In this document: piece after piece, positions 9,014 to 17,779 of the stretch
Layout of the letters: every line of letters begins with the position of its first letter
How positions within the stretch are numbered: the stretch's first letter is position 1
Assembly (NCBI RefSeq): GCF_000427425.1
Contig: NZ_KE386494.1
Span: 649,886 to 713,885 of the forward strand
Reading direction: 5' to 3'
DNA length: 64,000 bases
From: Caldanaerobius polysaccharolyticus DSM 13641
GTDB taxonomy: Bacteria > Bacillota > Thermoanaerobacteria > Thermoanaerobacterales > Caldanaerobiaceae
The notes under the pieces: generated by a model
Told to the model about the DNA's origin: nothing
The model's input: only the letters and a program-made list of their open reading frames with translations
Database searches by the model: none
Translations under genes and position numbers: made by a program

Positions 9014-9066
9014 CTTTTTCAGCCAGTATTCAAAGGTTTAATCAGGTTTAATTTTGCGAAAGGGTA

Positions 9067-9095
9067 TTGCATTCTACCAAAAACCATGCTATAAT
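9067..9095 (+). promoter_or_regulatory. Promoter of the tRNA-Gln/tRNA-Glu pair
   Basis: TTGCAT (9067-9072), spacer exactly 17, TATAAT (9090-9095), about 35 bases before the first tRNA. Confidence 0.8.
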
Positions 9096-9129
9096 ATCAT
9101 CTGTCGGCGGATGAGACGCCATGAGATAG

Positions 9130-9200
9130 TGCGGGATTGTGTAACGGTAGCACGCATGACTCTGGATCATGCTGTCTAGGTTCGAATCCTAGTCCCGCAG
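9130..9200 (+). tRNA. tRNA-Gln (anticodon CTG)
   Basis: Acceptor stem TGCGGGA/TCCCGCA, D-arm with GTGTAACGGTAGCAC, anticodon stem CATGA/TCATG with loop CTCTGGA giving anticodon CTG, and T-arm CTAGGTTCGAATCCTAG. The CCA end is not encoded. The body follows the tRNA-Gln pattern, and the CAG-reading anticodon makes this the minor isoacceptor. Confidence 0.95.
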
Positions 9201-9206
9201 CTTTAC

Positions 9207-9279
9207 GGCCCTATCGTCTAGCGGCCTAGGACGCCGCCCTCTCACGGCGGAAACTGGGGTTCGATTCCCCATAGGGCTA
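9207..9279 (+). tRNA. tRNA-Glu (anticodon CTC)
   Basis: Acceptor GGCCCTA/TAGGGCT with a terminal G-T pair, anticodon stem CCGCC/GGCGG with loop CTCTCAC giving CTC, and T-arm TGGGGTTCGATTCCCCA. CCA is not encoded. It starts six bases after tRNA-Gln and clearly shares its transcript. Both tRNAs use C34 anticodons reading codons ending in G. Confidence 0.95.
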
Positions 9280-9285
9280 AGATAT

Positions 9286-9315
9286 AAAAGACCTCCTGAG
9301 TTAGGAGGTCTTTTT
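9286..9315 (+). terminator. Bidirectional terminator after the tRNAs
   Basis: AAGACCTCCT and AGGAGGTCTT form a 10-bp stem flanked by A and T runs. It can end the tRNA transcript on the plus strand and the deacetylase transcript on the minus strand. Confidence 0.85.
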
Positions 9316-9330
9316 ATTAGCTTTTTTATC

Positions 9331-10284
9331 TTATTGTAATTGATCTAGGCTTTTGAAAACATATCCCTGTTGTTTTATGCTCTTTATAATCTTATCTAAG
9401 GCTTCAGTGTCGTCCTTGGAAACAGCATGGAGCAGTATAATAGCGCCAGGGTGCATGTATTTCATTACAGTATTGTAGCTCTCTTCAGGACCACCTGGCA
9501 ACGGTTGCCAATCAGCAAGGGCCAGGCTCCAAAAGACCGTTTTATAGCCCAGTTCACTGGTATAAGCCAGTGTGCGCTCATTGAACTCTCCTTTAGGCGG
9601 CCTCATATATATCATTTTGTAATGGGTCAGATTGTATACAGCTTCCTGAACTCCGTCCAGCTCCTGCTTTATTTTCTCATTGCTTATAGTAGGCATACTG
9701 GGATGGTTGACCGTGTGATTACCCACAATATGCCCTTCCTTTACCATGCGAATTACCAGTTCGGGGTTAGTCTTTACAAAGTGCCCTGTGACAAAGAAAG
9801 CCGCTTTTACGCCGTTGTCCTTAAGTATATCCAAAATGCGACCTGTATTGCCTGCTTCATAGCCTTCATCAAAAGTAAGGTATACCTCCTTTTTAGCGGT
9901 ATTACCTATATAATAGCCGTTGTACTTTTTGAGCATTTCAACCCAGCTACTAGGGACTTCAGGAGGTTTCTGATCCGTGTTCTGCTTTAAGCCCCAGCCA
10001 ATTATTTTATTGTCGTATCCCGGCTGAGCTGCTGCCTCGCCGATTTTAACGGGTTTAGTCTCCTCATTAGTCTTTTCATTTGTTTGTTCAGCCGTTTTTT
10101 CAGGCACTTTACTTTCATTGGATATACGGTGACTCTCACTTCTCTGAATACTATCATTTGCTGATTCTTGCTGAGTTTTTTCTTTCTGGGGATAAACTTT
10201 TGTCACCTTGGGCTTTGTACTAAAACTACACCCTGCAGCGATGAAAATTATTACAGCTATAGCCAGCGACAAAATCTTTTTCAA
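9331..10284 (-). CDS. pdaA: PdaA-like polysaccharide deacetylase lipoprotein
   Basis: 317 aa. The first 19 residues are a lipoprotein signal ending in AAGC. A low-complexity Glu/Lys/Thr-rich linker runs to about 90, then the catalytic NodB-type domain: TFDEGYE (catalytic Asp and metal Asp), HTVNHP (metal histidines), RPPKGEFN and LLHAV. This matches spore cortex enzymes of the PdaA type, which remove the acetyl group of muramic acid so muramic-delta-lactam can form. The start is TTG behind GAGGGGGTG. It stands alone. Confidence 0.85.
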   Translation of the reverse strand: MKKILSLAIAVIIFIAAGCSFSTKPKVTKVYPQKEKTQQESANDSIQRSESHRISNESKVPEKTAEQTNEKTNEETKPVKIGEAAAQPGYDNKIIGWGLKQNTDQKPPEVPSSWVEMLKKYNGYYIGNTAKKEVYLTFDEGYEAGNTGRILDILKDNGVKAAFFVTGHFVKTNPELVIRMVKEGHIVGNHTVNHPSMPTISNEKIKQELDGVQEAVYNLTHYKMIYMRPPKGEFNERTLAYTSELGYKTVFWSLALADWQPLPGGPEESYNTVMKYMHPGAIILLHAVSKDDTEALDKIIKSIKQQGYVFKSLDQLQ

Positions 10285-10369
10285 CGCATCACCCCCTCAG
10301 TATAAGGTCACAATACTATTGTAACCATTATACTGAAATATAAAGGCCCTTGTTTCACATGGAACATTT

Positions 10370-11614
10370 TTACAATAACGGCATATCTTTGTAAAGCGGG
10401 TACGCATTGCATAGAGATTTTACCATAGACTTAGCTTTTTCCGCATCAAATTCAGGCCTGAGTACTATATCTATGATATCAGCTATAATCCTCATATCAT
10501 CTTCTTTCATGCCTCTAGTAGTAACTGCCGGCGTTCCCAATCTAAGTCCACTGGTTATATTCGGTTTTTGTGGATCAAAAGGTATAGCATTTTTATTGAC
10601 GGTTATACCTACTTCATCTAATCTTTTTTCAGCCTCTTTACCAGTTATGCCCCTGTTTCTCAAATCCACCAACATCAAGTGATTGTCAGTTCCCCCTGAG
10701 ACCAGGTTAAACCCCCTTTCCATAAGGGCTTGAGATAATGCCTTAGCATTTTTGACAATCTGACGTTGATACGCCTTGAATTCATCGGATAAAGCCTCTT
10801 TAAAGCATACAGCTTTTGCAGCGATGACATGCATCAACGGTCCCCCTTGCAGGCCAGGAAAAACCGCCTTATTTATAGCCTTAGCAAATTCCTCTTTTGC
10901 TAGAATCGCTCCTCCTCTAGGCCCCCTGAGAGTCTTGTGGGTTGTGGTAGTTACAAATTGAGCGTATTCTACCGGATTTGGATGTAGACCTGCGGCAACC
11001 AGACCCGCTATATGCGCCATATCTACCATCAAATACGCACCGCATTCATCAGCTATCTCCCTAAACCTCTTAAAATCAATTATTCTGGGATAGGCGCTGG
11101 CACCAGCTACGATAAGCCTGGGCCTATATTTAAGAGCTATCTCCCTTACCTCATCGTAATTTATATAACCGTTCTCGTCTACGCCATAAGCAACAAAGTT
11201 GTAATATTGCCCAGATATGTTCACAGGACTTCCATGGGTAAGATGTCCTCCATGGGCCAGGCTCATGCCCATGACCGTATCGCCTGGCTTTAACACCGCA
11301 AAATACACCGCCTCATTAGCCTGAGCACCCGAATGAGGCTGTACATTGGCATATTCAGCTCCATATAGCTCTTTAAGTCTTTTTATCGCCAGCTCTTCCA
11401 CGATGTCCACGTATTCACATCCACCATAATACCTTTTGCCTGGATAGCCTTCTGCATACTTATTGGTCAGCGGAGTTCCCATCGCCTCCATGACAGCACG
11501 GCTTACGAAATTTTCTGACGCTATTAATTCGATTTTATTTCTCTGCCTGTCCAGCTCTTTTAAAATCGCATCAGCTATTTCAGGATCGGTATCCCTGATT
11601 ACGGCTATCTCCAT
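10370..11614 (-). CDS. glyA: Serine hydroxymethyltransferase
   Basis: 414 aa, full length. The PLP lysine lies in [15 protein letters not shown], and [11 protein letters not shown] and [12 protein letters not shown] are typical. It converts serine and tetrahydrofolate to glycine and methylene-tetrahydrofolate in the cytoplasm, supplying one-carbon units and glycine for the purine enzymes encoded further right. Start ATG after AAAGGGGA. Transcribed alone from its own promoter. Confidence 0.97.
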   Translation of the reverse strand: MEIAVIRDTDPEIADAILKELDRQRNKIELIASENFVSRAVMEAMGTPLTNKYAEGYPGKRYYGGCEYVDIVEELAIKRLKELYGAEYANVQPHSGAQANEAVYFAVLKPGDTVMGMSLAHGGHLTHGSPVNISGQYYNFVAYGVDENGYINYDEVREIALKYRPRLIVAGASAYPRIIDFKRFREIADECGAYLMVDMAHIAGLVAAGLHPNPVEYAQFVTTTTHKTLRGPRGGAILAKEEFAKAINKAVFPGLQGGPLMHVIAAKAVCFKEALSDEFKAYQRQIVKNAKALSQALMERGFNLVSGGTDNHLMLVDLRNRGITGKEAEKRLDEVGITVNKNAIPFDPQKPNITSGLRLGTPAVTTRGMKEDDMRIIADIIDIVLRPEFDAEKAKSMVKSLCNAYPLYKDMPLL

Positions 11615-11651
11615 AACCTGTCCCCTTTCTCGTTATAACTGGATTGCATCT

Positions 11652-11681
11652 ATTATACCATATATAAAAAGGATATCGCAA
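11652..11681 (-). promoter_or_regulatory. Predicted glyA promoter
   Basis: On the minus strand TTGCGA (11676-11681), spacer 18, TATAAT (11652-11657). I see no PurBox here, although glyA belongs to the PurR regulon in Bacillus. Confidence 0.5.
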
Positions 11682-11756
11682 TTGTAAGTGCCACACATAT
11701 GCCCCTTCTTATGAAAACGGTATTGTTAATTTTTTGTGAACAATTGTAGAAGAATG

Positions 11757-11785
11757 TTGATAAACTGCATAAAATGTTGTATATT
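11757..11785 (+). promoter_or_regulatory. Promoter of a candidate small RNA
   Basis: TTGATA (11757-11762), spacer 17, TATATT (11780-11785) on the plus strand, in a region where both flanking genes run on the minus strand. Confidence 0.45.
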
Positions 11786-11791
11786 ATAAAT

Positions 11792-11875
11792 CGGTCAATA
11801 CATTGACTCCCCCTTTAATATAAACAAATCTAATCTATAATAGGGCTCTGTACTCTACAGAGCCCCGATTTTTTG
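11792..11875 (+). ncRNA. Candidate C-rich small regulatory RNA
   Basis: About 84 bases between the promoter at 11757-11785 and a terminator stem GGGCTCTG/CAGAGCCC (11843-11865) followed by CGATTTTTTG. There is no credible reading frame. The middle holds ACTCCCCCTTTAA (11806-11818), the reverse complement of strong ribosome sites such as AAAGGGGGAGT just upstream of the dipeptidase start at 12776, and of nine bases before glpK. C-rich loops of this kind are used by Firmicute small RNAs such as RsaE/RoxS. Expression is not shown; the hairpin might instead only be a terminator. Confidence 0.45.
11843..11874 (+). terminator. Terminator of the candidate small RNA
   Basis: Eight-bp GC-rich stem, seven-base loop, then a run of six T on the plus strand. 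On the minus strand the hairpin is followed by CTATTATAG, without a T run, so it fits plus-strand transcription better. Confidence 0.65.
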
Positions 11876-11879
11876 CCTT

Positions 11880-12776
11880 TTAACCTATCACTTTTTTTAT
11901 GACTTCTAGCCAGTTTTGGTACATGATTTTACTCACATCCTCATCAGTATAACCTCTTTTTTTGAGCAAAAACGGAATTTCACCCACATCTTCCATGGTC
12001 ATTCCATAAGGAAAGTCACAGCCATCGTAATCAGACCCCAATGCCACGTGATCTATACCCATAAGATTTACAGCGTAGTCTATGTGGTTCACTACGTCTT
12101 CAAGTGAAGCCTTGCCATCGCTTAAAAACACATCAGCGTAGGTTATGCCCATGACGCCACCGCGCTGAGCCAAAGCCTTCATCTGATCATCGTCTAAATT
12201 TCGCCTATGGGAACATAAAGCCTTACAGTTAGAATGAGAAGCGATCACAGGAGCCGAAGATACATTGAGAACATCCCAAAAGCCCTTTACGCTGAGATGG
12301 GACACATCCACCAACATGCCAAGCCTATTCATCTCCTTTACAACCTCTTGGCCAAAACGGGTTAACCCACCTCCGGCTTCTTCCCCTATACCATCGGCTA
12401 TCTCGTTTCTCCCATTCCACGTAAGCGTCATGGATCTGACTCCGAGCCTGTAATAAGCCCTGAGAAGCGAAAGACTGCCTTCAAGGGCTTCTCCACCCTC
12501 TATAGACAGCATGCACGCAACCTTATTATCTTTTAAAGCTCTTTCAAAGTCTCTATATGAAACAGCAAAGATCAGCCTTTGGTCAAGTTCCACAGCGCGG
12601 TAAAGAATATCTATCATCTCCAGCGCCTTAACCGAAAAGTCCTTTCTATAAGACGGATTCATGAATACAGCAAAAACCTGACCTTTTATCCCCCAGCGCA
12701 CCATATCATCGCTCTTTATCGACTTCTCACCATCTAAAACCTTGGTCAAGGTATCGCAGTGAAAATCTATAATCAT
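11880..12776 (-). CDS. Membrane dipeptidase-like peptidase (M19)
   Basis: 298 aa metal-dependent amidohydrolase-type peptidase. Visible zinc-site marks are DFHCDT at the start, SIEGGEAL near 95, DVSHLS and ASHSNCKALC in the middle, and ALGSDYDG near the end. The family cleaves dipeptides, often with relaxed stereochemistry. There is no signal peptide, so it is probably cytoplasmic despite the family name. It lies 13 bp after folE and is likely co-transcribed with folE and amj. The start follows AAAAGGGGGAG. Confidence 0.9.
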   Translation of the reverse strand: MIIDFHCDTLTKVLDGEKSIKSDDMVRWGIKGQVFAVFMNPSYRKDFSVKALEMIDILYRAVELDQRLIFAVSYRDFERALKDNKVACMLSIEGGEALEGSLSLLRAYYRLGVRSMTLTWNGRNEIADGIGEEAGGGLTRFGQEVVKEMNRLGMLVDVSHLSVKGFWDVLNVSSAPVIASHSNCKALCSHRRNLDDDQMKALAQRGGVMGITYADVFLSDGKASLEDVVNHIDYAVNLMGIDHVALGSDYDGCDFPYGMTMEDVGEIPFLLKKRGYTDEDVSKIMYQNWLEVIKKVIG

Positions 12777-12789
12777 CTAACTCCCCCTT

Positions 12790-13341
12790 TTATTTCACCA
12801 ACTCAAAAAACCTCTTTCTCATATTCTCATCGGTGTTAAAAATTCCCCTGGTAGCTACTGTCACAGTCGTAGAACCCGGCCTTTTCACACCCCTCATGCT
12901 CATGCAAAGGTGCTCCGCTTCCAGCATGACAATAACGCCTTTGGGCTTTAACCGCTGTTCCAGGGAATCAGCTATCATCTTGGTCATGCGCTCTTGCAGC
13001 TGCAATCTCTTGCTGACCACATCGACCAGACGTGCTATCTTGCTCAGGCCTATTATTTTTCCATCGGGAAGATAGCCTACGTGAGCTCTGCCAAAAAAAG
13101 GCACCATATGGTGTTCACACATAGAATAAAACCTTATATCTTTTACAATGACCAATTCGTTGTGCTCCTCGCGAAAAACAGCTGTCAGTACCTCTTTAGG
13201 ATCCGCACCTATGCCTGAGAAAATCTCCTTATACATCCTGTATACCCTATCAGGGGTATCCTTTAAACCTTCTCTATCAGGATCCTCGCCTATCTCTTCT
13301 AATATTACCCTTATCGCCTCTTTTATCTTTTCCTCATTCAA
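12790..13341 (-). CDS. folE: GTP cyclohydrolase I
   Basis: About 183 aa. [20 protein letters not shown] and [10 protein letters not shown] are the conserved core with the zinc cysteine and histidines, and CMSMRGV supplies the second zinc cysteine. It turns GTP into dihydroneopterin triphosphate, the first step of folate synthesis, in a toroidal decamer. The TTG start at 13341 lies 8 bases after AGAGG; the GTG at 13350 would overlap the ribosome site. It follows amj directly. Other folate genes are not in the window. Confidence 0.93.
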   Translation of the reverse strand: MNEEKIKEAIRVILEEIGEDPDREGLKDTPDRVYRMYKEIFSGIGADPKEVLTAVFREEHNELVIVKDIRFYSMCEHHMVPFFGRAHVGYLPDGKIIGLSKIARLVDVVSKRLQLQERMTKMIADSLEQRLKPKGVIVMLEAEHLCMSMRGVKRPGSTTVTVATRGIFNTDENMRKRFFELVK

Positions 13342-13352
13342 TCCCAACACCT

Positions 13353-14168
13353 CTAGACAATCAATTTTGCTATGAACACGATAAATTCGGCAGCAGGCAC
13401 AAATATGATCTGCCCTAAAATCGTGCCAAGAAGTTTGCCGCCCACCAAGTAGATCACCATGGCATTAACATCTCTTAAGGTCCTCTTGCCGTGTAGGGCC
13501 TGATCTGTAACCATAGCTGCTACAGGATCAACCATTACAGCCAGTAATATAGTGGCCATGCCGTTAATAATACCCGAAAGCGAACTGGCCGTCAACCTGA
13601 ACTGAGGCAACAATGCTCCAGCATATATGGCTGATAACATACCTACCGTGTATATAGCAGTTATAGGTATATTGAGTATCAAAAAGCCCTTGGGAATGTT
13701 AGCGTTTTTGGTATTTTGTATCATATCTATCCTCGGCCTGACGATATTTTGCGCGAGGTCTTTTATGCGCCTTATAGACATAGAATTAAGTATAAGCCTG
13801 GGCACAGAGCCTGAAGCATCCAGCCTGTCTATCGCTTTAGAGAATATCCTCACAAAGGATGGTATAAATGCAATACCTAAAATCGTGGCAACCGTTGCAG
13901 TAGCTATTACAAGCCTGAACACTATGGCCAGCGAAGACACTTTATTCTCTTTTATGGCTATATCCACTATACTGCTTAGAAAAGGCGTCTGAACCATATT
14001 AGAAAGCCTCGAAATTAACGCCAGTATATTAAAAAGTGATAAAGCGATAGCTATCTTACCTGTTCTCACTCCCGAAGGCCTTATAGAATACGACAATGTA
14101 TCGATAAATTGGATTATAAATGTGGCACTACATACCAGCACTAATCTGTTTATGTCTACATTAAGCAT
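13353..14168 (-). CDS. amj: Amj-family lipid II flippase
   Basis: 271 aa integral membrane protein with about six hydrophobic segments. The N-terminal stretch [24 protein letters not shown] followed by [14 protein letters not shown] fits the DUF2837/Amj family. In Bacillus subtilis, Amj is an alternative to MurJ for moving lipid II across the membrane and is induced on cell envelope stress. Here it heads a likely operon with folE and the dipeptidase, an unusual association. The start follows GGGTGG. The family call is confident; its role here is inferred. Confidence 0.8.
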   Translation of the reverse strand: MLNVDINRLVLVCSATFIIQFIDTLSYSIRPSGVRTGKIAIALSLFNILALISRLSNMVQTPFLSSIVDIAIKENKVSSLAIVFRLVIATATVATILGIAFIPSFVRIFSKAIDRLDASGSVPRLILNSMSIRRIKDLAQNIVRPRIDMIQNTKNANIPKGFLILNIPITAIYTVGMLSAIYAGALLPQFRLTASSLSGIINGMATILLAVMVDPVAAMVTDQALHGKRTLRDVNAMVIYLVGGKLLGTILGQIIFVPAAEFIVFIAKLIV

Positions 14169-14245
14169 TTAACCACCCATTCACTTTTTAAACTTCATAT
14201 AAACCCCTTCAATTATATTTTATAATCAGGTCATTTGCAATAAAT

Positions 14246-14980
14246 TTATGCTCTACAGGATATAAAAGCTCTGTCAAGGCTATCAGGATCAGCGATTTTG
14301 AACCGATTATCCATAATAGTCACATTCCTAAAACCTATTTGTACCAGTGAATCCACCACTTTTTCCAAGGGAAAACTGACTTCCATAATGCTCTCTTCGT
14401 ATCCCTCAAAAAGTCCGTCGTCCTTTTTAACAAAAGCAGTAAAAGTCACACAAGCCATATCGCCAAAGGATATGCTCTTGGATATGGTGTAGTCACCTCT
14501 TGGATGTTTCCTGACTTTTATATTGTTCCAGTTTTCTTTCAGGTCTTTTAACGTGTTCATGTCAAAAATAAAAAGGCCGCAATCTCTTAAATGCCTTTTG
14601 ACACACCTAAACATGGCGGTCCACTCTTCAAAAGTTCTGAGGTGATTTATAGCATCAAAGGTGCATGTAACAAGATCGTACTTTTTATTCAGGTCAAAAT
14701 CGCACATGTTGCATCGATAGTACTTTACGCTGACGCCCGCTCTTTCAGAATTTTTTTTTGCTTCTTTTAGCATCTCATCGGATATATCCAATCCTTCTGC
14801 AATTATGCCGTCTTTTGACGCGTTAATCGTTAAAACACCGGTACCACAGGCCACATCCAGCATGTTATAAGGTTTAAAATTAATAGTATCCATATACTCT
14901 TTAATATGCGGCCACAAGTTTCTCGCGTAATCCCCCCAGCCCAGCCTATCATAAAACCTAGCAAACTGTTCGTACATCAT
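14246..14980 (-). CDS. Class I SAM-dependent methyltransferase
   Basis: 244 aa. Motif I is MLDVACGTGVLTI near residue 42, followed by GLDISDEMLKEAKKN and YDLVTCTFDAINHL, the standard small-molecule methyltransferase order. The C-terminal part resembles proteins annotated as TylM1/DesVI-like. The substrate is not evident. Two adjacent ATG codons lie after GAGGTG; the second (14977) has the better spacing. It diverges from the DUF2156 gene to the right. Confidence 0.85.
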   Translation of the reverse strand: MMYEQFARFYDRLGWGDYARNLWPHIKEYMDTINFKPYNMLDVACGTGVLTINASKDGIIAEGLDISDEMLKEAKKNSERAGVSVKYYRCNMCDFDLNKKYDLVTCTFDAINHLRTFEEWTAMFRCVKRHLRDCGLFIFDMNTLKDLKENWNNIKVRKHPRGDYTISKSISFGDMACVTFTAFVKKDDGLFEGYEESIMEVSFPLEKVVDSLVQIGFRNVTIMDNRFKIADPDSLDRAFISCRA

Positions 14981-15044
14981 ATCACCTCGTGCATTTTATA
15001 AACTCATTCTACAATATAAATAATTTTGTTGCAACATCATGTTA

Positions 15045-15053
15045 TGCTATAAT
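15045..15053 (+). promoter_or_regulatory. Extended -10 promoter of the DUF2156 gene
   Basis: TGCTATAAT fits the extended TGnTATAAT element; no good -35 lies at the normal distance. It is 51 bases before the chosen start. Confidence 0.45.
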
Positions 15054-15103
15054 GATTATCAGTGGTTGGATACTTTGAACATCATTATCATGGGGTGAGA
15101 TTA

Positions 15104-15973
15104 TTGAAATTATTACACATAGAAGACAAAAATATCCTGGATTTTTTCTTCAAAAAATACCCTCCGCAGATCTCCGAATACACCTTTACAAACCTTTATA
15201 TGTGGAATCACCGCTACAACCTTCACTACGAAGTAATTCAAGATTGCCTTTGCCTTGTATCTCAAAAAGACGCCATCACCATACTGCCCCCAGTAGGCGA
15301 TGAATCCAACACCATAAAAGCCCTTGAAAAATTATGGGAACGATACGCCAAAGAAGGATTAAGCGTATTCTTTGAGCGTTTTCCAGAACATATGGCAAAA
15401 AAAATAAAAGAACTTTTTAATGTGAACATGGTCCTAGACGAGGACAACAGCGACTACGTGTACAACACCAGTGACCTCATAAACTTATCCGGGCGAAAAT
15501 ACCATTCGAAGAAAAACCACGTAAACCGCTTTAAAAAGCTGTACAATTACACTGTGGAAAACCTAAGCAAAAATCATGTCGCAGAATGTTTGAGCTTTAC
15601 AGAAAAGTGGCTTGAGGACAAAGACCTCCAGCAAAACCCTGGCCTATTGGAGGAATTTCACTCTATAAAGACCTTTTTTGAAAATTACGAAATATTCGAT
15701 GTAAAAGGTATTGTAGTAAAAATACAAGGAGAAATACAAGGTTATACCTTTGGCGAATTGCTCAACCCTGATACAGCCGTAGTGCATATAGAAAAGGCCA
15801 ACCCGGATATACCTGATCTATATGCCTTTATAAACCAATGCTTCGCAGAGACCGCATGGGCTTCCATACCTTATATCAATAGAGAGCAGGATATGGGTAT
15901 ACCCGGGTTGAGGAGAGCTAAACAATCCTATCATCCCGTAAAGATGGTCTACAAGTACAGGGGACAAATGTAA
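15104..15973 (+). CDS. DUF2156 protein (acyltransferase fold)
   Basis: 289 aa from the TTG at 15104, which follows GGGGTGAG by 4-5 bases; a GTG 42 bases upstream lacks a ribosome site. The pattern YPPQISEYTFTNLYMWNHRY, then KKNHVNRFKKLYNY and a C-terminal INREQDMGIPGLRRAKQSY is typical of DUF2156 proteins. These share a GNAT-like fold with the aminoacyl-lipid transferase domain of MprF but have no membrane part. Its substrate is unknown. The 3' end overlaps the opposing ComK-like gene by 25 bp. Confidence 0.85.
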   Translation: MKLLHIEDKNILDFFFKKYPPQISEYTFTNLYMWNHRYNLHYEVIQDCLCLVSQKDAITILPPVGDESNTIKALEKLWERYAKEGLSVFFERFPEHMAKKIKELFNVNMVLDEDNSDYVYNTSDLINLSGRKYHSKKNHVNRFKKLYNYTVENLSKNHVAECLSFTEKWLEDKDLQQNPGLLEEFHSIKTFFENYEIFDVKGIVVKIQGEIQGYTFGELLNPDTAVVHIEKANPDIPDLYAFINQCFAETAWASIPYINREQDMGIPGLRRAKQSYHPVKMVYKYRGQM

Positions 15974-16452
15974 CTTCTGCTTTTTTCTCTGACAACAACA
16001 TCACGGCCGAACATATGGTAAAGAACAGTTTCAGCAGCTTTTAAATGCCTGTACACCGTATCCGCAGAATTGCAAGAATCTATATGTACACCGCTACGCA
16101 GGTATATAGTTTGGCCCTTAAGTCTAGCCATATCCACCTGGCAGTAATTTATATATCCTGTCTTTTCACCTATGCCACGTTCCCCGCGCATTTTAAGGGG
16201 AACCATTATTATGTCTCTGCTAAAAGGTATGGGTAGGTATAGCTTTTTTCCCGTTATATTGCTACACTCGACTCTCAGAGCACTCAAATCCCTGGCAAAA
16301 TACCACGCCATGTATTTGAGAACATAAACAACCCTGCAAGGTACCGTATACCCTGTTCCGTTATTGTCTATAATCTTGACGCAAGCCCTTCCTTTACAGG
16401 GTTCTGGCACCACCGCGCATATTTCATCGGCTTTTACAGGAAAGTTTAACAC
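15949..16452 (-). CDS. ComK-like protein
   Basis: 167 aa, GTG start after GAGGTGG. The order of conserved-looking pieces (CAVVPEPCKGRACVKII, a mid-region ending ECSNITG, RDIIMVPLKMRG, GYINYCQV, IYLRSG and a C-terminal helix YRHLKAAETVLY) follows the layout of ComK competence regulators, but identity is low and I cannot run a profile. If correct, it would be a DNA-binding activator. Its promoter holds an SOS-box-like site. Other possibilities are a small uncharacterised clostridial family. Its end overlaps the converging DUF2156 gene. Confidence 0.45.
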   Translation of the reverse strand: MLNFPVKADEICAVVPEPCKGRACVKIIDNNGTGYTVPCRVVYVLKYMAWYFARDLSALRVECSNITGKKLYLPIPFSRDIIMVPLKMRGERGIGEKTGYINYCQVDMARLKGQTIYLRSGVHIDSCNSADTVYRHLKAAETVLYHMFGRDVVVREKSRSYICPLYL

Positions 16453-16471
16453 TCCTTACCACCTCAGGTAT

Positions 16472-16500
16472 ATTATATATCGAACTTGTGTTCGAGTCAA
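16472..16500 (-). promoter_or_regulatory. Promoter of the ComK-like gene with LexA-type box in the spacer
   Basis: On the minus strand TTGACT (16495-16500), spacer 17, TATAAT (16472-16477). The spacer contains CGAACACAAGTTCG (16481-16494), which has the CGAAC-N4-GTTCG form of the Firmicute SOS box and differs from the Bacillus consensus at one centre position. A repressor bound there would block RNA polymerase. Confidence 0.65.
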
Positions 16501-16531
16501 TAAAAACACTATTTTTTAAATAAATTTTATG

Positions 16532-16560
16532 TTGACATATTAAATAATTTTTAATATACT
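16532..16560 (+). promoter_or_regulatory. Promoter of the metNIQ operon
   Basis: Perfect TTGACA (16532-16537), spacer 17, TATACT (16555-16560). Transcription would begin about 35 bases before the riboswitch. Confidence 0.85.
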
Positions 16561-16600
16561 TGTACCATAAATCTATATAAAATCTATCTAAATAGTGAGA

Positions 16601-16722
16601 ACTCTTATCGAGAGTGGTGGAGGGACTGGCCCTATGAAGCCCGGCAACCGGCTTTAAGCACGGTGCCAAATCCTGCAGGGATCTCCCTGAAAGATGAGAG
16701 AGTAAAGCCTCTCTCGAAGAGG
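16601..16722 (+). ncRNA. SAM-I riboswitch (S-box)
   Basis: The leader has the S-box signature: CTCTTATCGAGAG, GGTGGAGGGACTGGCCC, ATGAAGCCCGGCAACCGG, GGTGCCAAATCCTGCAG and GAAAGATGAGAGAG. P1 is CTCT.../...AGAG. With SAM bound, P1 forms and the terminator below can fold, switching off metNIQ. Recognition is by conserved bases and is near certain. Confidence 0.97.
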
Positions 16723-16729
16723 TTTTTTT
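16708..16729 (+). terminator. Riboswitch-controlled terminator before metN
   Basis: CCTCT/AGAGG stem with a run of seven T. The 5' arm overlaps sequence that can pair with P1 in the antiterminator state. Confidence 0.85.
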
Positions 16730-16753
16730 GATGCGGAAAGACGGGTGAACGAA

Positions 16754-17779
16754 ATGATAAAAATCCAGAACTTATCTAAAGTATACGACACCGGTGGTCA
16801 AAAAGTTGTAGCATTAGACGACATAAGCCTCACTATCAAAGACGGAAGCATATTCGGTATAATAGGTCTAAGCGGCGCCGGCAAATCGTCATTGGTAAGA
16901 TGTATAAATCGGCTTGAAGAACCTACAAAAGGCCGTATATATATCGACGATATAGACATCACAGCGCTGGATAAAAAACAACTGAGGGAGATGCGCAAAA
17001 AAATAGGGATGATTTTTCAGCACTTTAACCTGTTGTCCAACGCTACCGTCTACGAAAACGTGGCCTTCCCCCTTAGGATAGCCAATTACCCTAAGGACAA
17101 GATAAAGGACAGGGTACATGAGCTGTTGCGCCTGGTGGACTTAGAAGAAAAAGCTTATAGTTATCCTTCCCAATTAAGTGGCGGACAAAAGCAAAGAGTA
17201 GGTATAGCCAGGGCATTGGCCAATCACCCCCGCTTACTTCTAAGCGACGAAGCCACGTCCGCATTGGATCCCATGACGACCAGGTCTATACTCAAGCTGC
17301 TGAAGGAGATCAACAAAAAGTTCGGCATAACAATCATAGTCATCACCCACGAAATGGACGTCATAAAGGAAATCTGCGATGAAGTAGCCGTCATCGAGAA
17401 CGGAAAGATAATAGAGCAAGCAGATGTAGTAGATCTGTTTACCAATCCTTCAACGCAGACCACCAGGGCATTTATTGAAGATATAACCGCTAATCTGCCC
17501 GAAGACATAAAGATTTTAGAAAAACCCGGAGAAAAATTTATAAAAATCAGTTTTACGGGTACTGCTACATCAGAAGCGGTAATATCTAACATGATCAGAA
17601 AATACGGCGTGGACGTCAACATAATCAGAGGAACTATTGACAACGTCAAGGACATATCCATAGGTAAGCTTCTTGTAAAGGTATCAGGCGATGCTGAGGG
17701 GGTCTCCTCTTCCCTCCAATACTTAAAAGAAAAGGGCCTAAAGGTAGAGGTGTTAACCGATGAACAGCATAATAAATGA
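16754..17779 (+). CDS. metN: Methionine ABC transporter ATP-binding protein
   Basis: About 341 aa. Walker A GLSGAGKSS, signature LSGGQKQR, Walker B LLLSDEATSALD, and a C-terminal NIL domain of about 75 residues that in MetN binds methionine for feedback inhibition. The ATG at 16754 gives the usual MIKIQNLSKVY start; a GTG three codons earlier is also possible. First gene after the SAM-I riboswitch; overlaps metI by 20 bp. Confidence 0.96.
   Translation: MIKIQNLSKVYDTGGQKVVALDDISLTIKDGSIFGIIGLSGAGKSSLVRCINRLEEPTKGRIYIDDIDITALDKKQLREMRKKIGMIFQHFNLLSNATVYENVAFPLRIANYPKDKIKDRVHELLRLVDLEEKAYSYPSQLSGGQKQRVGIARALANHPRLLLSDEATSALDPMTTRSILKLLKEINKKFGITIIVITHEMDVIKEICDEVAVIENGKIIEQADVVDLFTNPSTQTTRAFIEDITANLPEDIKILEKPGEKFIKISFTGTATSEAVISNMIRKYGVDVNIIRGTIDNVKDISIGKLLVKVSGDAEGVSSSLQYLKEKGLKVEVLTDEQHNK

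Noticed and set aside
16424-16669. Minus-strand open frame over the SAM-I leader
   Set aside because: It covers a structured riboswitch and a promoter and has no family resemblance.
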